This document shows, piece by piece, positions 29,410 through 38,306 of a stretch of 64,000 bases of DNA. How positions within the stretch are numbered: the first letter of the stretch is position 1; each line of letters opens with the position of its first letter. Origin of the DNA: an uncultured Pelagibacteraceae bacterium (GTDB lineage: Bacteria; Pseudomonadota; Alphaproteobacteria; Pelagibacterales; Pelagibacteraceae); assembly GCA_902530215.1 (NCBI GenBank), contig CABZZR010000004.1, positions 24,165 through 88,164 of the forward strand, read 5' to 3'. Under the pieces are notes generated by a model. That model saw only the letters and a list, made by a program, of their open reading frames with translations. It ran no database searches and was not told the DNA's origin. Made by a program: the position numbers and the translations under genes.

Positions 29410-30869
29410 CAATAAATGTAAATGTAGCTGAGTTAAAAGAACTTAAGCCAAGAATTTTAGTTATGGGAGTTGGAGGAGCAGGCGGAAATGCTATTAATGG
29501 AATGATTGAGTCTGGATTACAAGGAGTTGAATTTGTAGCGGTTAATACTGATGCACAAGATTTAAAAATGAACAAAGCTACTGCAAAGATTCAGTTAGGA
29601 GCAAACCTTACAAGAGGATTGGGTGCAGGCGCACAAATTGATATAGGTCAAGCATCAGCTGATGAGTCTTTAAATGAAATTATTAATTATCTTCAAGGAA
29701 GCAATATGGTTTTTATCACTGCAGGTATGGGTGGTGGTACTGGTACTGGTGCAGCGCATGTCATTGCTAGGGCCGCAAAGGAACTTAATATTCTTACGGT
29801 TGGAGTAGTGACTTTGCCTTTTTTATATGAAGGACCAAGCAGAATGAACAGAGCTCTTAAAGGATTAGATGAATTAAAAAAACATGTTGATACTAATATT
29901 GTTATTCCTAATCAAAATTTATTTAAAATTGCTAACGAAAAAACAACATTTGAGGAGTCTTTTGAGCTTTCAAATAGAGTCCTTAAACATGGAGTACAAA
30001 GTGTAACAGATTTAATGGTACGCCCTGGATTAATCAACTTAGATTTTGCTGATGTTGAAACCGTTATGAAAGGAATGGGAAAAGCCATGATGGGCACAGG
30101 CGAGTCTGATGGAGAAGATAGAGCAAATAAAGCTGCTGATCTTGCGTTAAATAATCCACTAATAGATGAATACTCACTTCGTGGTGCAAAAGGACTATTG
30201 GTAAACATTACTGGTGGAAAAGATCTGACTTTATTTGAAGTCGATCAAGCTGTTAATAAAGTTAGAGCAGAAGTAGATACTGAAGCTGAATTAATAATTG
30301 GAGCAATAACAGATCCTAGTTTAGAAGGTAAGATGAGAGTTTCAATTGTTGCTACGGCGTTAGATGGGCAAATGCCTGATACAAAATCAGTAGTAAGTAT
30401 GGTCCACAGAATAAATAATAGAAACTTTAATAGTTCTTCGCCTAGCGTAGCTAGCGATGTAATTGCTACACAAGCTCAAGAACAAGCTTTATTTGTTGAT
30501 GGTGCGACAGCTTTAGATTTAAATGCCAACGAACATAATGTTGCAAATGAAGTTACCGAACCTACAATTTCAAATATTGCAGTAGAGGATGTCGGTGCAA
30601 TTACGAATACAATAGAAAAAGGACTAAACATAGCTGAACAAAAAGAGGTAGAGTCAGAAGTTAGTTCAGCGGAATTTATCGTCAATGAAATGGCAAAATC
30701 TGAAAATATAGAAAATATAAAAGAAGAAAGCACACCTAAACTTTTTTCAGAAGACGAAGATATTAATGCACTGAGCAGTGATAATGAAAAATCACCAGAA
30801 ATGTTCAAGGAATACGAATTGGATGAAGATTTAGAAATTCCTGCTTTTTTAAGACGACAAAAAAATTAA
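29406..30869 (+). CDS. ftsZ: Cell division protein FtsZ
   Basis: Tubulin-like GTPase forming the cytokinetic ring. The N-terminal GVGGAGGNAINGMI, the tubulin signature GGGTGTG (residues 109-115), the T7 region and the LIIGAITDPSLEGKMRVSIVATALDG strand are all intact. A variable acidic linker of about 130 residues follows. The C-terminal peptide DLEIPAFLRRQ is the conserved docking site for FtsA and other partners. A near-perfect AAGGAGG lies just before the ATG. Position is unusual: it directly follows mraZ (4 bp overlap), whereas in most bacteria ftsZ follows ftsA, a slot that is empty here. Confidence 0.97.
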   Translation: MTINVNVAELKELKPRILVMGVGGAGGNAINGMIESGLQGVEFVAVNTDAQDLKMNKATAKIQLGANLTRGLGAGAQIDIGQASADESLNEIINYLQGSNMVFITAGMGGGTGTGAAHVIARAAKELNILTVGVVTLPFLYEGPSRMNRALKGLDELKKHVDTNIVIPNQNLFKIANEKTTFEESFELSNRVLKHGVQSVTDLMVRPGLINLDFADVETVMKGMGKAMMGTGESDGEDRANKAADLALNNPLIDEYSLRGAKGLLVNITGGKDLTLFEVDQAVNKVRAEVDTEAELIIGAITDPSLEGKMRVSIVATALDGQMPDTKSVVSMVHRINNRNFNSSSPSVASDVIATQAQEQALFVDGATALDLNANEHNVANEVTEPTISNIAVEDVGAITNTIEKGLNIAEQKEVESEVSSAEFIVNEMAKSENIENIKEESTPKLFSEDEDINALSSDNEKSPEMFKEYELDEDLEIPAFLRRQKN

Positions 30870-30906
30870 CGAGAAGTTTAATTATAAATGAGTAGTTTTA
30901 TTACAA

Positions 30907-31917
30907 ATGAATGCCACCATGTCACTGGAACAGTTAAGACACTATCCAGTGATGCTAAATCAAATCATAAGCATTATTTCCCCTCAACATGGTGGCACGT
31001 TTATTGACTGTACTTTTGGTGGAGGTGGTTACTCCAAAGCTATTTTAAGCTTTCCAAAAACTAAGGTAATAGCTTTAGATAGAGACGAAAGTGTAAAACA
31101 ATACGCTGACCTTCTAGGTAAAACATTTCCAAATAGATTTAATTTTTTTCGAGAAAAATTTAGTAATTTAGAAAAAATATTAAAACCCGACACGAATCCA
31201 AAAGCTATTATTTTTGATTTGGGTTTATCATCTTTTCAAATCGATAATGCAAAAAGAGGATTTTCTTTTAAAAAAAAGGGCCCACTAAATATGAAAATGG
31301 GTATAAATAAGTTTTCTGCCTATGAAGCTATTAATAAACTAGAAAATAACCAATTAATACATATTTTAAAAATTTTAGGCGAAGAACGAGATGCAAAAAA
31401 GATTGTTAAAAAAATTGACATTTATAGAAAAAAAAATTTTATTAATTTTACCGATGAACTCTCAGATATTATAAGAAGTGTCAAAAAAAATTATAAAAAA
31501 TTTAAGATTGATCCTGCAACAAAAACATTTCAAGCGATAAGAATATTTGTAAATCAAGAATTAAGTGAATTAATTTTTGGCCTTATAGCTGCAACAAAAC
31601 TTTTAAAAAAAGGTGACATTCTAATCGTTGTAAGTTTTCACTCACTCGAAGATAAAATAGTAAAAGATTTTTTCAACATACATTCGAATTCTAAAAATCC
31701 ATCTAGATATTTACCTATCCAGAATAAAAAGAATAAATTATTTGATATTTACTCTAAAAAACCAATGATTCCAGATAAAGATGAATTAACCAAAAACATC
31801 CGGTCAAGATCTGCAAAACTTAGATATGCAATTCGAACAAGTGAAAACTTTTTTTATCCCGAAGAATTCAAAAAAAAATATTCTCACTATCTCAATTTAA
31901 ACGAAATAAATTTATGA
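30907..31917 (+). CDS. rsmH: 16S rRNA (cytosine1402-N4)-methyltransferase RsmH (MraW)
   Basis: Methylates N4 of C1402 in the ribosomal P site. The conserved start HYPVMLNQII is followed by the SAM-binding loop FIDCTFGGGGYSKAIL and ALDRDESV, then FDLGLSSFQIDNAKRGFSFKKKGPLNMKM, and the late ILIVVSFHSLEDKIVKDFF and RSRSAKLRYAIR. The 336 residues are slightly longer than usual. A second in-frame ATG four codons downstream is an alternative start. It begins 37 bp after ftsZ and overlaps the next gene by 4 bp. Confidence 0.96.
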   Translation: MNATMSLEQLRHYPVMLNQIISIISPQHGGTFIDCTFGGGGYSKAILSFPKTKVIALDRDESVKQYADLLGKTFPNRFNFFREKFSNLEKILKPDTNPKAIIFDLGLSSFQIDNAKRGFSFKKKGPLNMKMGINKFSAYEAINKLENNQLIHILKILGEERDAKKIVKKIDIYRKKNFINFTDELSDIIRSVKKNYKKFKIDPATKTFQAIRIFVNQELSELIFGLIAATKLLKKGDILIVVSFHSLEDKIVKDFFNIHSNSKNPSRYLPIQNKKNKLFDIYSKKPMIPDKDELTKNIRSRSAKLRYAIRTSENFFYPEEFKKKYSHYLNLNEINL

Positions 31918-32375
31918 CAGATGAAAAATATATAAAAAACTGTTTAGTGGATCCGCAAAAATGGATTGAAACACTTCCTGGAAAAAAATCTAAAAATATT
32001 ATTACAGATAAATTTTCAATTGCCTTTTGCTTATTAGGAATAATAACTTTATTTTTATTTCAAAATGATAGTTTTATTATAAAATACGATGTAGAAAAAA
32101 TTTTAATTTCAAATAAAACAAAAAATATTTACTACAATTCATTTCATTATAAAGATTCAATAAAAGAATCAGAAGTAGATAGTCCTGGGCTTAATAAAAA
32201 ACAAGTTATAAAAAGTTCTAATTTAGAATCTGCGATAAACAGTCCAAAACATGCAAAAAATAATAAAGAAATAATAAAAAGAGACATAGAGGAAATTAGC
32301 GATAGATTTAAAAACTGGTCAATAATGCAAATAGTAAAAGCAATGCTTGGCTTACCACCGACAGTAGTAAAATAA
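31914..32375 (+). CDS. Unknown single-TM protein in the dcw cluster
   Basis: A 153-residue protein I do not recognise. There is a short cytoplasmic N-terminus with WIETLPGKK, one hydrophobic segment at about residues 36-49 (FCLLGIITLFLF), then a charged Lys/Glu/Ser-rich region that appears disordered, and a better-conserved-looking C-terminus (RFKNWSIMQIVKAMLGLPP) that could be an amphipathic helix. It overlaps rsmH by 4 bp and precedes ftsL by 2 bp, so it is embedded in the division operon. A role in the divisome is inferred from position only. Confidence 0.7.
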   Translation: MTDEKYIKNCLVDPQKWIETLPGKKSKNIITDKFSIAFCLLGIITLFLFQNDSFIIKYDVEKILISNKTKNIYYNSFHYKDSIKESEVDSPGLNKKQVIKSSNLESAINSPKHAKNNKEIIKRDIEEISDRFKNWSIMQIVKAMLGLPPTVVK

Positions 32376-32377
32376 TT

Positions 32378-32659
32378 ATGTTTAAAATTAAAACATTCTA
32401 TAGTTTTTTAATTATTATTTTTGGGTTTGTATTTGTGTCCTTTTTAAAAAATGAGTCACGAAGTATTCAAAAAGATATTAAAAAACTTAGATCGGAAATA
32501 ATTATTTTAAATCAGTACCACCATGAGATTGGCTTAGATTACCAAATAAATTCATCTCCAGATAATATTTCTTATCTAGCTAATAAATATTTAGAATTGG
32601 ACTTTTTGCCATATGAAAAAAAACAAATAAGGACTTATTTAATAAATGAAAAAAAATAA
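32378..32659 (+). CDS. ftsL: Cell division protein FtsL-like
   Basis: A 93-residue bitopic protein with a TM helix at about 7-24 (FYSFLIIIFGFVFVSFL), followed by a heptad-like coiled-coil stretch (ESRSIQKDIKKLRSEIIILN) and a short extracytoplasmic end. Sequence similarity to FtsL is weak, as is usual for this family. The size, topology and place between rsmH and ftsI identify it. It would join FtsB and FtsQ in the trimeric activator of FtsWI. The 3' end overlaps ftsI by 14 bp. Confidence 0.8.
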   Translation: MFKIKTFYSFLIIIFGFVFVSFLKNESRSIQKDIKKLRSEIIILNQYHHEIGLDYQINSSPDNISYLANKYLELDFLPYEKKQIRTYLINEKK

Positions 32660-34373
32660 AGAAAATATTAAAAATAAAAGCTTTTATTTCGATGATTACT
32701 TGGAAGAAAATTATTTAATAACTGGTAATTCAAAAATTACTAAGATTTCTTTTAATAGAATTTCAATAATTTTTTATACATCTTTATGTCTTGTTTTTAT
32801 ATTCACTCTTAAATTATTGTATTATGCGGGGTTTGATAAAAAAGACATTTATTATGATGCAAAACCATTAAAAATTTTAAAAAAAAGAGGTGATATTAAA
32901 GATCGAAATGGGGTTTTGCTTGCAAGAAATATAGATAATTTTGTAGCAGGAGTTAGACCTGCATTAATTAAAGATAAAAAGAAATTTATATTTGATCTAA
33001 AATTTATCTTTCCTGAGATAGATACAAAAGTTTTAATTGATTTTTTAAATAAAAAAAGATTTTTTTATCTAGATAAAAAATTAAATGTTGAAAAAAGGTT
33101 AACAGAAGAGCTTAGTGAAAAATTATGGTTACTAAAGGGTTCAATGGGAAATAATGCCATTGAACTAGAGCCAAGACAAACCAGATTTTATCCTCAGCAA
33201 AAACTGTTTAGTCATATTTTAGGACAAGTAGATGAAGATAATATGGGCATTTCTGGTATTGAAAATTTTTTTGATAAAAAATTAAAAAGTAACCAAATTA
33301 TTAATTCATCTTTAAATTTAACAATAGATGCAAACTTACAATATATAATAAGAGAAGAATTAATTAACGCATATTCTGATTTTAAAAATATAGGTAGCGC
33401 TGCTGTTTTACTAGATGTTGAAAGTGGCGAAATATTATCTTTGGTCTCATTACCTGATTACGATCTTAACCGAAGATCAAAGGTTAACGATGAAAGCTAT
33501 TTTAATAAAATAACTTTAGGAGTTTATGAGTTAGGATCCGTTTTTAAAACATTTACTTTAGCTGCGGCTTTAGAAAATAAAGAGATTGATCCACAAACAA
33601 TTTTCAAAGATTTAGAAAACAAAATTAAGTGTGATAAATTTACTATTTCCGAACATGATAAGTTGCCAAAGAGTTTAAGCGCAGAAGAAATTCTGATTAG
33701 ATCATCAAATATTGGAGCTGTAAGGATAGCACAAATGATAGGAGTAGATAAATACAAAGATTTTCTTAACTCCCTAGGACTTTTTGAAAAAATAAATTTT
33801 CAGATAGGTGAGGTAGGAACACCAATTCCTTTTAATTGGGGAAAATGTAAGTTAGCTACCGCATCATTTGGACATGGAATTACAACCACTCCTTTACAGT
33901 TAGCAAGAGCCTACGCCATATTGGGCAATGGAGGATATGATGTTCAGCCTTATTTATTAAAAAGTGAAACAAAAAAAAATATTAAAAGTAAAAAAATTCT
34001 TTCTCATAAAACTAGCGATGAAATAAATATGATGTTAAGAAAAGTTGTAAGTTTGCCAGAAGGTACTGCTAATTTTGCCAATATACAAGGCTATGACGTG
34101 GCAGGTAAAACTGGTACATCTTTAAAATATAAATCTAAAGCAAAATTAAATACATTTGTTTCATTGTTTCCAGCAAATAGACCCAAATATGTTTTATTGG
34201 TCATGCTTGATGAGCCAAAACCAGCACCACATTTAACTTATTTTATTAATGGCTATAAAGTTACTGGAATTAAACGAAATGAATCTGGGTGGAATTCAGT
34301 ATATGTAGCGGGCAAAATTATAGAAAAAATTGGTCCAACTTTAGCCATAAATAATTTACAAGCTTCTAAATAG
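32646..34373 (+). CDS. ftsI: Peptidoglycan transpeptidase FtsI (PBP3)
   Basis: Septal class B penicillin-binding protein. There is a cytoplasmic N-terminus of about 45 residues, a TM helix near 47-62, and a pedestal domain starting at RGDIKDRNGVLLARN. The transpeptidase domain has catalytic Ser298 in SVFK (298-301), SSN at 353-355 and KTG at 488-490. At 575 residues it is of normal length with no missing motif. It pairs with FtsW, encoded downstream. It overlaps ftsL by 14 bp and is followed by murEF after 6 bp. Confidence 0.96.
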   Translation: MKKNKENIKNKSFYFDDYLEENYLITGNSKITKISFNRISIIFYTSLCLVFIFTLKLLYYAGFDKKDIYYDAKPLKILKKRGDIKDRNGVLLARNIDNFVAGVRPALIKDKKKFIFDLKFIFPEIDTKVLIDFLNKKRFFYLDKKLNVEKRLTEELSEKLWLLKGSMGNNAIELEPRQTRFYPQQKLFSHILGQVDEDNMGISGIENFFDKKLKSNQIINSSLNLTIDANLQYIIREELINAYSDFKNIGSAAVLLDVESGEILSLVSLPDYDLNRRSKVNDESYFNKITLGVYELGSVFKTFTLAAALENKEIDPQTIFKDLENKIKCDKFTISEHDKLPKSLSAEEILIRSSNIGAVRIAQMIGVDKYKDFLNSLGLFEKINFQIGEVGTPIPFNWGKCKLATASFGHGITTTPLQLARAYAILGNGGYDVQPYLLKSETKKNIKSKKILSHKTSDEINMMLRKVVSLPEGTANFANIQGYDVAGKTGTSLKYKSKAKLNTFVSLFPANRPKYVLLVMLDEPKPAPHLTYFINGYKVTGIKRNESGWNSVYVAGKIIEKIGPTLAINNLQASK

Positions 34374-34379
34374 TTTTAA

Positions 34380-37217
34380 ATGCGTTTAGAAAAACAACCT
34401 AAATTATCAAGAAAAAAATTTTGCAACATGCAAATAAAAGGCATTAGTTTTGACAGCAGAAAAGCAAAAAAAGGTGAAATTTTCTTTGCAATTAGAGGCA
34501 ACAAAACTTCAGGAAATAAATACATCAAAGATGTTGTCAAAAAGAAAGTATTGGCAGTAGTTACAGATAAAAAAATTAAAATAGAAAATTCTAAAACTAA
34601 TTTTTTTAAGGTAATAGATCCAAGATTAAGTTTAGCTGAAGCTTGTTCAAAATTTTATAAAAAAAAACCAAAAAAAATAGTGGCAGTAACTGGAACAAAT
34701 GGAAAATCATCTGTAGCCAATTTTTTTGTTCAACTATTCAGTTTAAATAATGTACCTGCCGCATCCATAGGAACATTGGGCATAAACTACTTAAAATATA
34801 AAAAAAAAACTGACTTAACATCGATTGACCCTTTAACATTAAATAAAACTTTAGATTTTCTTGCCAAAAAGAAAATTAATAATGTTATTCTTGAAGCATC
34901 TAGTCATGGGTTATCTCAGAAAAGATTAGATTTTATAAATTTAAAGGCAGGAATTTTTACTAATTTAAGCCACGATCACCTTGATTATCATAAAAATATG
35001 AAAAATTATTTTTATTCTAAACTTTATTTATTTAAAACTTTACTAAAAAAAGGTTCTACATTTATTTTTGACAATGATTTGAAAGAAAAGAAAATTTTTA
35101 AAAAAATTATCAAATCAAGAAAATTAAAAGCCTTAACTATTAGCAAAGATAATGGATCTGTAAAAATCTTAAAACATGTATATGAAGATAATTATCAATT
35201 ACTTACAATTTCTTATAATTTTAAAATATATAAACTAAAAATACCACTTATAGGTTATTTTCAAATTAAGAATATTTTAATGGCTATACTTGCCGCACAC
35301 TCCTGCGGCTTAAGTATAAATAAAATTTTAAAAAGTATCCATAAAATTAAGCCTGTACCAGGAAGATTGGAATGCATTTCAAATTTGTATAATGGAGCAA
35401 AAGTAATTTTAGATTATGCACATACTCCCGATGCTTTAGAAAATAGTCTTATTGCGATTAAAAAACAATTTAACAAAGACATAATTTTAGTTTTTGGATG
35501 TGGAGGTGAAAGGGATAAAAAAAAAAGACCTATAATGGGGAAAATCGCAGCCAAGTACTGTAGAAAAATATTTGTTACTGATGATAACCCAAGACACGAG
35601 AGTCCAAAAAAAATTAGAAACTCAATAATTAAAGCATGCAGAAAAAATGCAATTGATGTGCCTCAAAGAAAATTTGCTATTAAAGAAGCAATTTTTGAAC
35701 TTAAGCCAAATGAAATCTTACTAGTAGCAGGAAGAGGTCATGAAGCAATTCAAGATTATGGTAAAAGAAAGATAAAATTTTCAGATAAAAATATTATTAA
35801 AGATATAGTCAAAGATAATAAAAAAAATATACAAAAAAACTTAGAGATAAATTTTTTAAAAGAAAGTTTTAATAAGGAAAAAATTAATAAATTTAATTAT
35901 AACGGTGTATCTATAGATACAAGAAATATTAAAAAAAATAACTTATTTTTTGCAATAAAGGGAAAAAAAAATGATGGTCATAAATTTGTTAAATTAGCCT
36001 TAAAAAAAGGTGCTATCAAATCAGTGATAAGTAAAAATATTAAAAATTTACCAAAAAATAAAATAATAAAAGTCAAAAATACTTTCAAAGCTTTAAACAA
36101 TTTAGCGCGAGCTACCAGAAATGCTTCTAGAGCTAAAATAATAGGAATAACAGGTAGTGTGGGCAAAACTACATTAAAGAATCTTGTTGATTTTGGGCTA
36201 CAAAAATACGGAAAGACATATTCTTCGCCGCTCTCATATAACAATAAATATGGCGTTCCATACAGCCTTGCAAATTTAAAGAAAGATACTAATTACGGTA
36301 TTTTTGAAGTAGGCATGAGTAAACAGGGTGAAATAAACCAACTATCAAAAATTATAAAACCAAATTTAGCTGTTATTACAAATATATCTGAGGCACATTT
36401 AGAAAATTTTAATAGTGTTGATGGAATAGCTGAAGCTAAGTCAGAAATAATAAATAATATATCAAATAACGGCACTATAATTTTAAATAAAGATGATAAA
36501 TATTTTCAATTTTTTTCTCAAAAAGCAAAAAAATGTGGAATTAAAAAAATTACTTTTGGGGTTAAAAATAAAGCTGATGTTTTTTTAAGCGATATAAAAA
36601 AAGTTAAAAATTTCTACAAAATTGCAATTAACATAGAAAAAAAAATCTATTATTTTTATGTTAATTCAAATTTTAATAATTTTATAAAAAATTTATTAAT
36701 GTGCATTTCTATTCTGTTTGTTTTAAAAAAAAACTTACTTAAAGTAAGAAGACATTTTTTGAAATTTCAAGTTCCTTTAGGAAGAGGAGATATAAGTATT
36801 ATAAAAAATTCAAAAATTAAATTTAAATTTATTGATGAAAGCTACAACTCTAATCCATTATCAGTTCGTTCTGCTATTAAAAATTTAGATAGTTTAAATA
36901 AAAAATATGGATCAAAAAAAATACTTCTATTGGGCGATATGTTGGAATTAGGAAAAAATTCAAAAATACTTCATAAAGAAATTTCAAAGGAAATTAACAA
37001 AAGTGATATTGATAAGGTTTACGTGTATGGTAAACATATTTTAGCGGCTTATGATTCGATAAAAAATAAAAAAAGAGGTAAAATCTTCAGCAATTTAAGA
37101 AATGCACAAGATGTTTTATTTAAAATTTTAGGAAATAACGATATTCTTATGGTAAAAGGATCAAATGCTACAGGTTTACACTTGCTTTCAAAAAAAATTA
37201 AAAAAGATAATTACTAG
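34380..37217 (+). CDS. murEF: Fused MurE-MurF ligase
   Basis: A single 945-codon frame holding two consecutive peptidoglycan ligases. Residues 1-480 are MurE: ISFDSRKAKKGEIFFAIRG, the ATP loop TGTNGKS (104-110), and DNPR at 402-405, the motif of enzymes adding meso-diaminopimelate; GRGHEAIQDY ends the unit. After a lysine-rich linker, residues 505-945 are MurF: VSIDTRNIKKNNLFFAIKG, ATP loop TGSVGKTT, SEAHLENF, and DESYNSNPLSV. The product would add meso-DAP and then D-Ala-D-Ala to the UDP-MurNAc peptide. No internal stop or frameshift is seen. Such fusions are known in some betaproteobacteria. Confidence 0.95.
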   Translation: MRLEKQPKLSRKKFCNMQIKGISFDSRKAKKGEIFFAIRGNKTSGNKYIKDVVKKKVLAVVTDKKIKIENSKTNFFKVIDPRLSLAEACSKFYKKKPKKIVAVTGTNGKSSVANFFVQLFSLNNVPAASIGTLGINYLKYKKKTDLTSIDPLTLNKTLDFLAKKKINNVILEASSHGLSQKRLDFINLKAGIFTNLSHDHLDYHKNMKNYFYSKLYLFKTLLKKGSTFIFDNDLKEKKIFKKIIKSRKLKALTISKDNGSVKILKHVYEDNYQLLTISYNFKIYKLKIPLIGYFQIKNILMAILAAHSCGLSINKILKSIHKIKPVPGRLECISNLYNGAKVILDYAHTPDALENSLIAIKKQFNKDIILVFGCGGERDKKKRPIMGKIAAKYCRKIFVTDDNPRHESPKKIRNSIIKACRKNAIDVPQRKFAIKEAIFELKPNEILLVAGRGHEAIQDYGKRKIKFSDKNIIKDIVKDNKKNIQKNLEINFLKESFNKEKINKFNYNGVSIDTRNIKKNNLFFAIKGKKNDGHKFVKLALKKGAIKSVISKNIKNLPKNKIIKVKNTFKALNNLARATRNASRAKIIGITGSVGKTTLKNLVDFGLQKYGKTYSSPLSYNNKYGVPYSLANLKKDTNYGIFEVGMSKQGEINQLSKIIKPNLAVITNISEAHLENFNSVDGIAEAKSEIINNISNNGTIILNKDDKYFQFFSQKAKKCGIKKITFGVKNKADVFLSDIKKVKNFYKIAINIEKKIYYFYVNSNFNNFIKNLLMCISILFVLKKNLLKVRRHFLKFQVPLGRGDISIIKNSKIKFKFIDESYNSNPLSVRSAIKNLDSLNKKYGSKKILLLGDMLELGKNSKILHKEISKEINKSDIDKVYVYGKHILAAYDSIKNKKRGKIFSNLRNAQDVLFKILGNNDILMVKGSNATGLHLLSKKIKKDNY

Positions 37218-38303
37218 ATGCTATATAGTTTTTTAATATCCTTAGTCGATCAATTTTCTGGATTAAATGTTTTTCGATATTTAACATTCAGAACTGGATT
37301 ATCTGTAATGACATCTATGATGATAGTTTTCTTAATAGGTGGGAGATTTATCAAATTTTTTCAGTCGCATAAAATTACAGGACCAATAAGGGAAGATGGG
37401 CCAATTAGTCACTTAATTAAAAAATCAGGTACACCGACAATGGGCGGTGTTTTAATTCTTTTTGGAATAATACCGAGCACTTTACTTTGGGCCGATCTCA
37501 GTAATTCTTATATTTGGGTTTTACTTTTTGTAGCAACAAGTTTTGGTTTATTGGGTTGTGTAGATGACTACTTAAAAATAAAGCGAAAAAATTCTAGAGG
37601 CATGTCATCATTCATGAAGCTTTTTTGGCAAGTAATATTATCTCTTATTGCTGTATTAATCTTGATTGAATTTGGAGACAGCGATCATCTTAAAAATCTT
37701 TATTTTCCTTTTTTTAAAAATTTAGTTTTATATTTAGGTATATTTTTTATACCTTTTTCTATTTTTATAATTGTAGGATCATCTAATGCAGTAAATTTAA
37801 CAGATGGACTGGACGGTCTTGCAACAGTTCCTGTTATTTTAGTCGCAACTTCATTTACACTAATTTGCTATGTAGTTGGAAATATTGTTTTTTCTGGCTA
37901 TCTTCAAATTCCATATATTGCAAACGTAGGTGAATCTTCTGTTTTCTGTGGTGCTATAGTTGGTTCTTGTTTGGGATTTTTGTGGTACAACGCTCCCCCA
38001 GCAAAAATTTTTATGGGTGACACGGGATCTCTTTCATTAGGAGGATCTTTGGGAGCAGTAAGTATAATTGCTAAACATGAAATAGTTCTAGCAATAATTG
38101 GCGGACTTTTTGTTCTTGAAACTGTATCTGTTATAATTCAAGTAATATCATTTAAATTAACTGGCAAAAGAGTATTTATGATGGCACCCATACACCATCA
38201 TTTTGAAAAAAAAGGATGGGCAGAATCTACGGTTGTTATTAGATTTTGGATTATATCAATAATTTTAGCATTGATTGGTCTAGCTACATTGAAATTAAGA
38301 TAA
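37218..38303 (+). CDS. mraY: Phospho-MurNAc-pentapeptide transferase MraY
   Basis: Polytopic enzyme joining phospho-MurNAc-pentapeptide to undecaprenyl phosphate to form lipid I. Typical family segments are present: GPIREDGPISHLIKKSGTPTMGG, LLGCVDDYLK with the Asp pair, SNAVNLTDGLDGL, AKIFMGDTGSLSLGG with the third catalytic Asp, and MAPIHHHFEKKGWAE with the His cluster. It has 361 residues with about ten TM helices. The start codon immediately follows the stop of murEF, so the genes are coupled. Confidence 0.97.
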   Translation: MLYSFLISLVDQFSGLNVFRYLTFRTGLSVMTSMMIVFLIGGRFIKFFQSHKITGPIREDGPISHLIKKSGTPTMGGVLILFGIIPSTLLWADLSNSYIWVLLFVATSFGLLGCVDDYLKIKRKNSRGMSSFMKLFWQVILSLIAVLILIEFGDSDHLKNLYFPFFKNLVLYLGIFFIPFSIFIIVGSSNAVNLTDGLDGLATVPVILVATSFTLICYVVGNIVFSGYLQIPYIANVGESSVFCGAIVGSCLGFLWYNAPPAKIFMGDTGSLSLGGSLGAVSIIAKHEIVLAIIGGLFVLETVSVIIQVISFKLTGKRVFMMAPIHHHFEKKGWAESTVVIRFWIISIILALIGLATLKLR

Positions 38304-38306
38304 AAT

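Noticed and set aside
29912..30808. Minus-strand reading frames opposite ftsZ
   Set aside because: Ser/Ala-rich shadow translations of ftsZ codons, with no ribosome site or recognisable domain.
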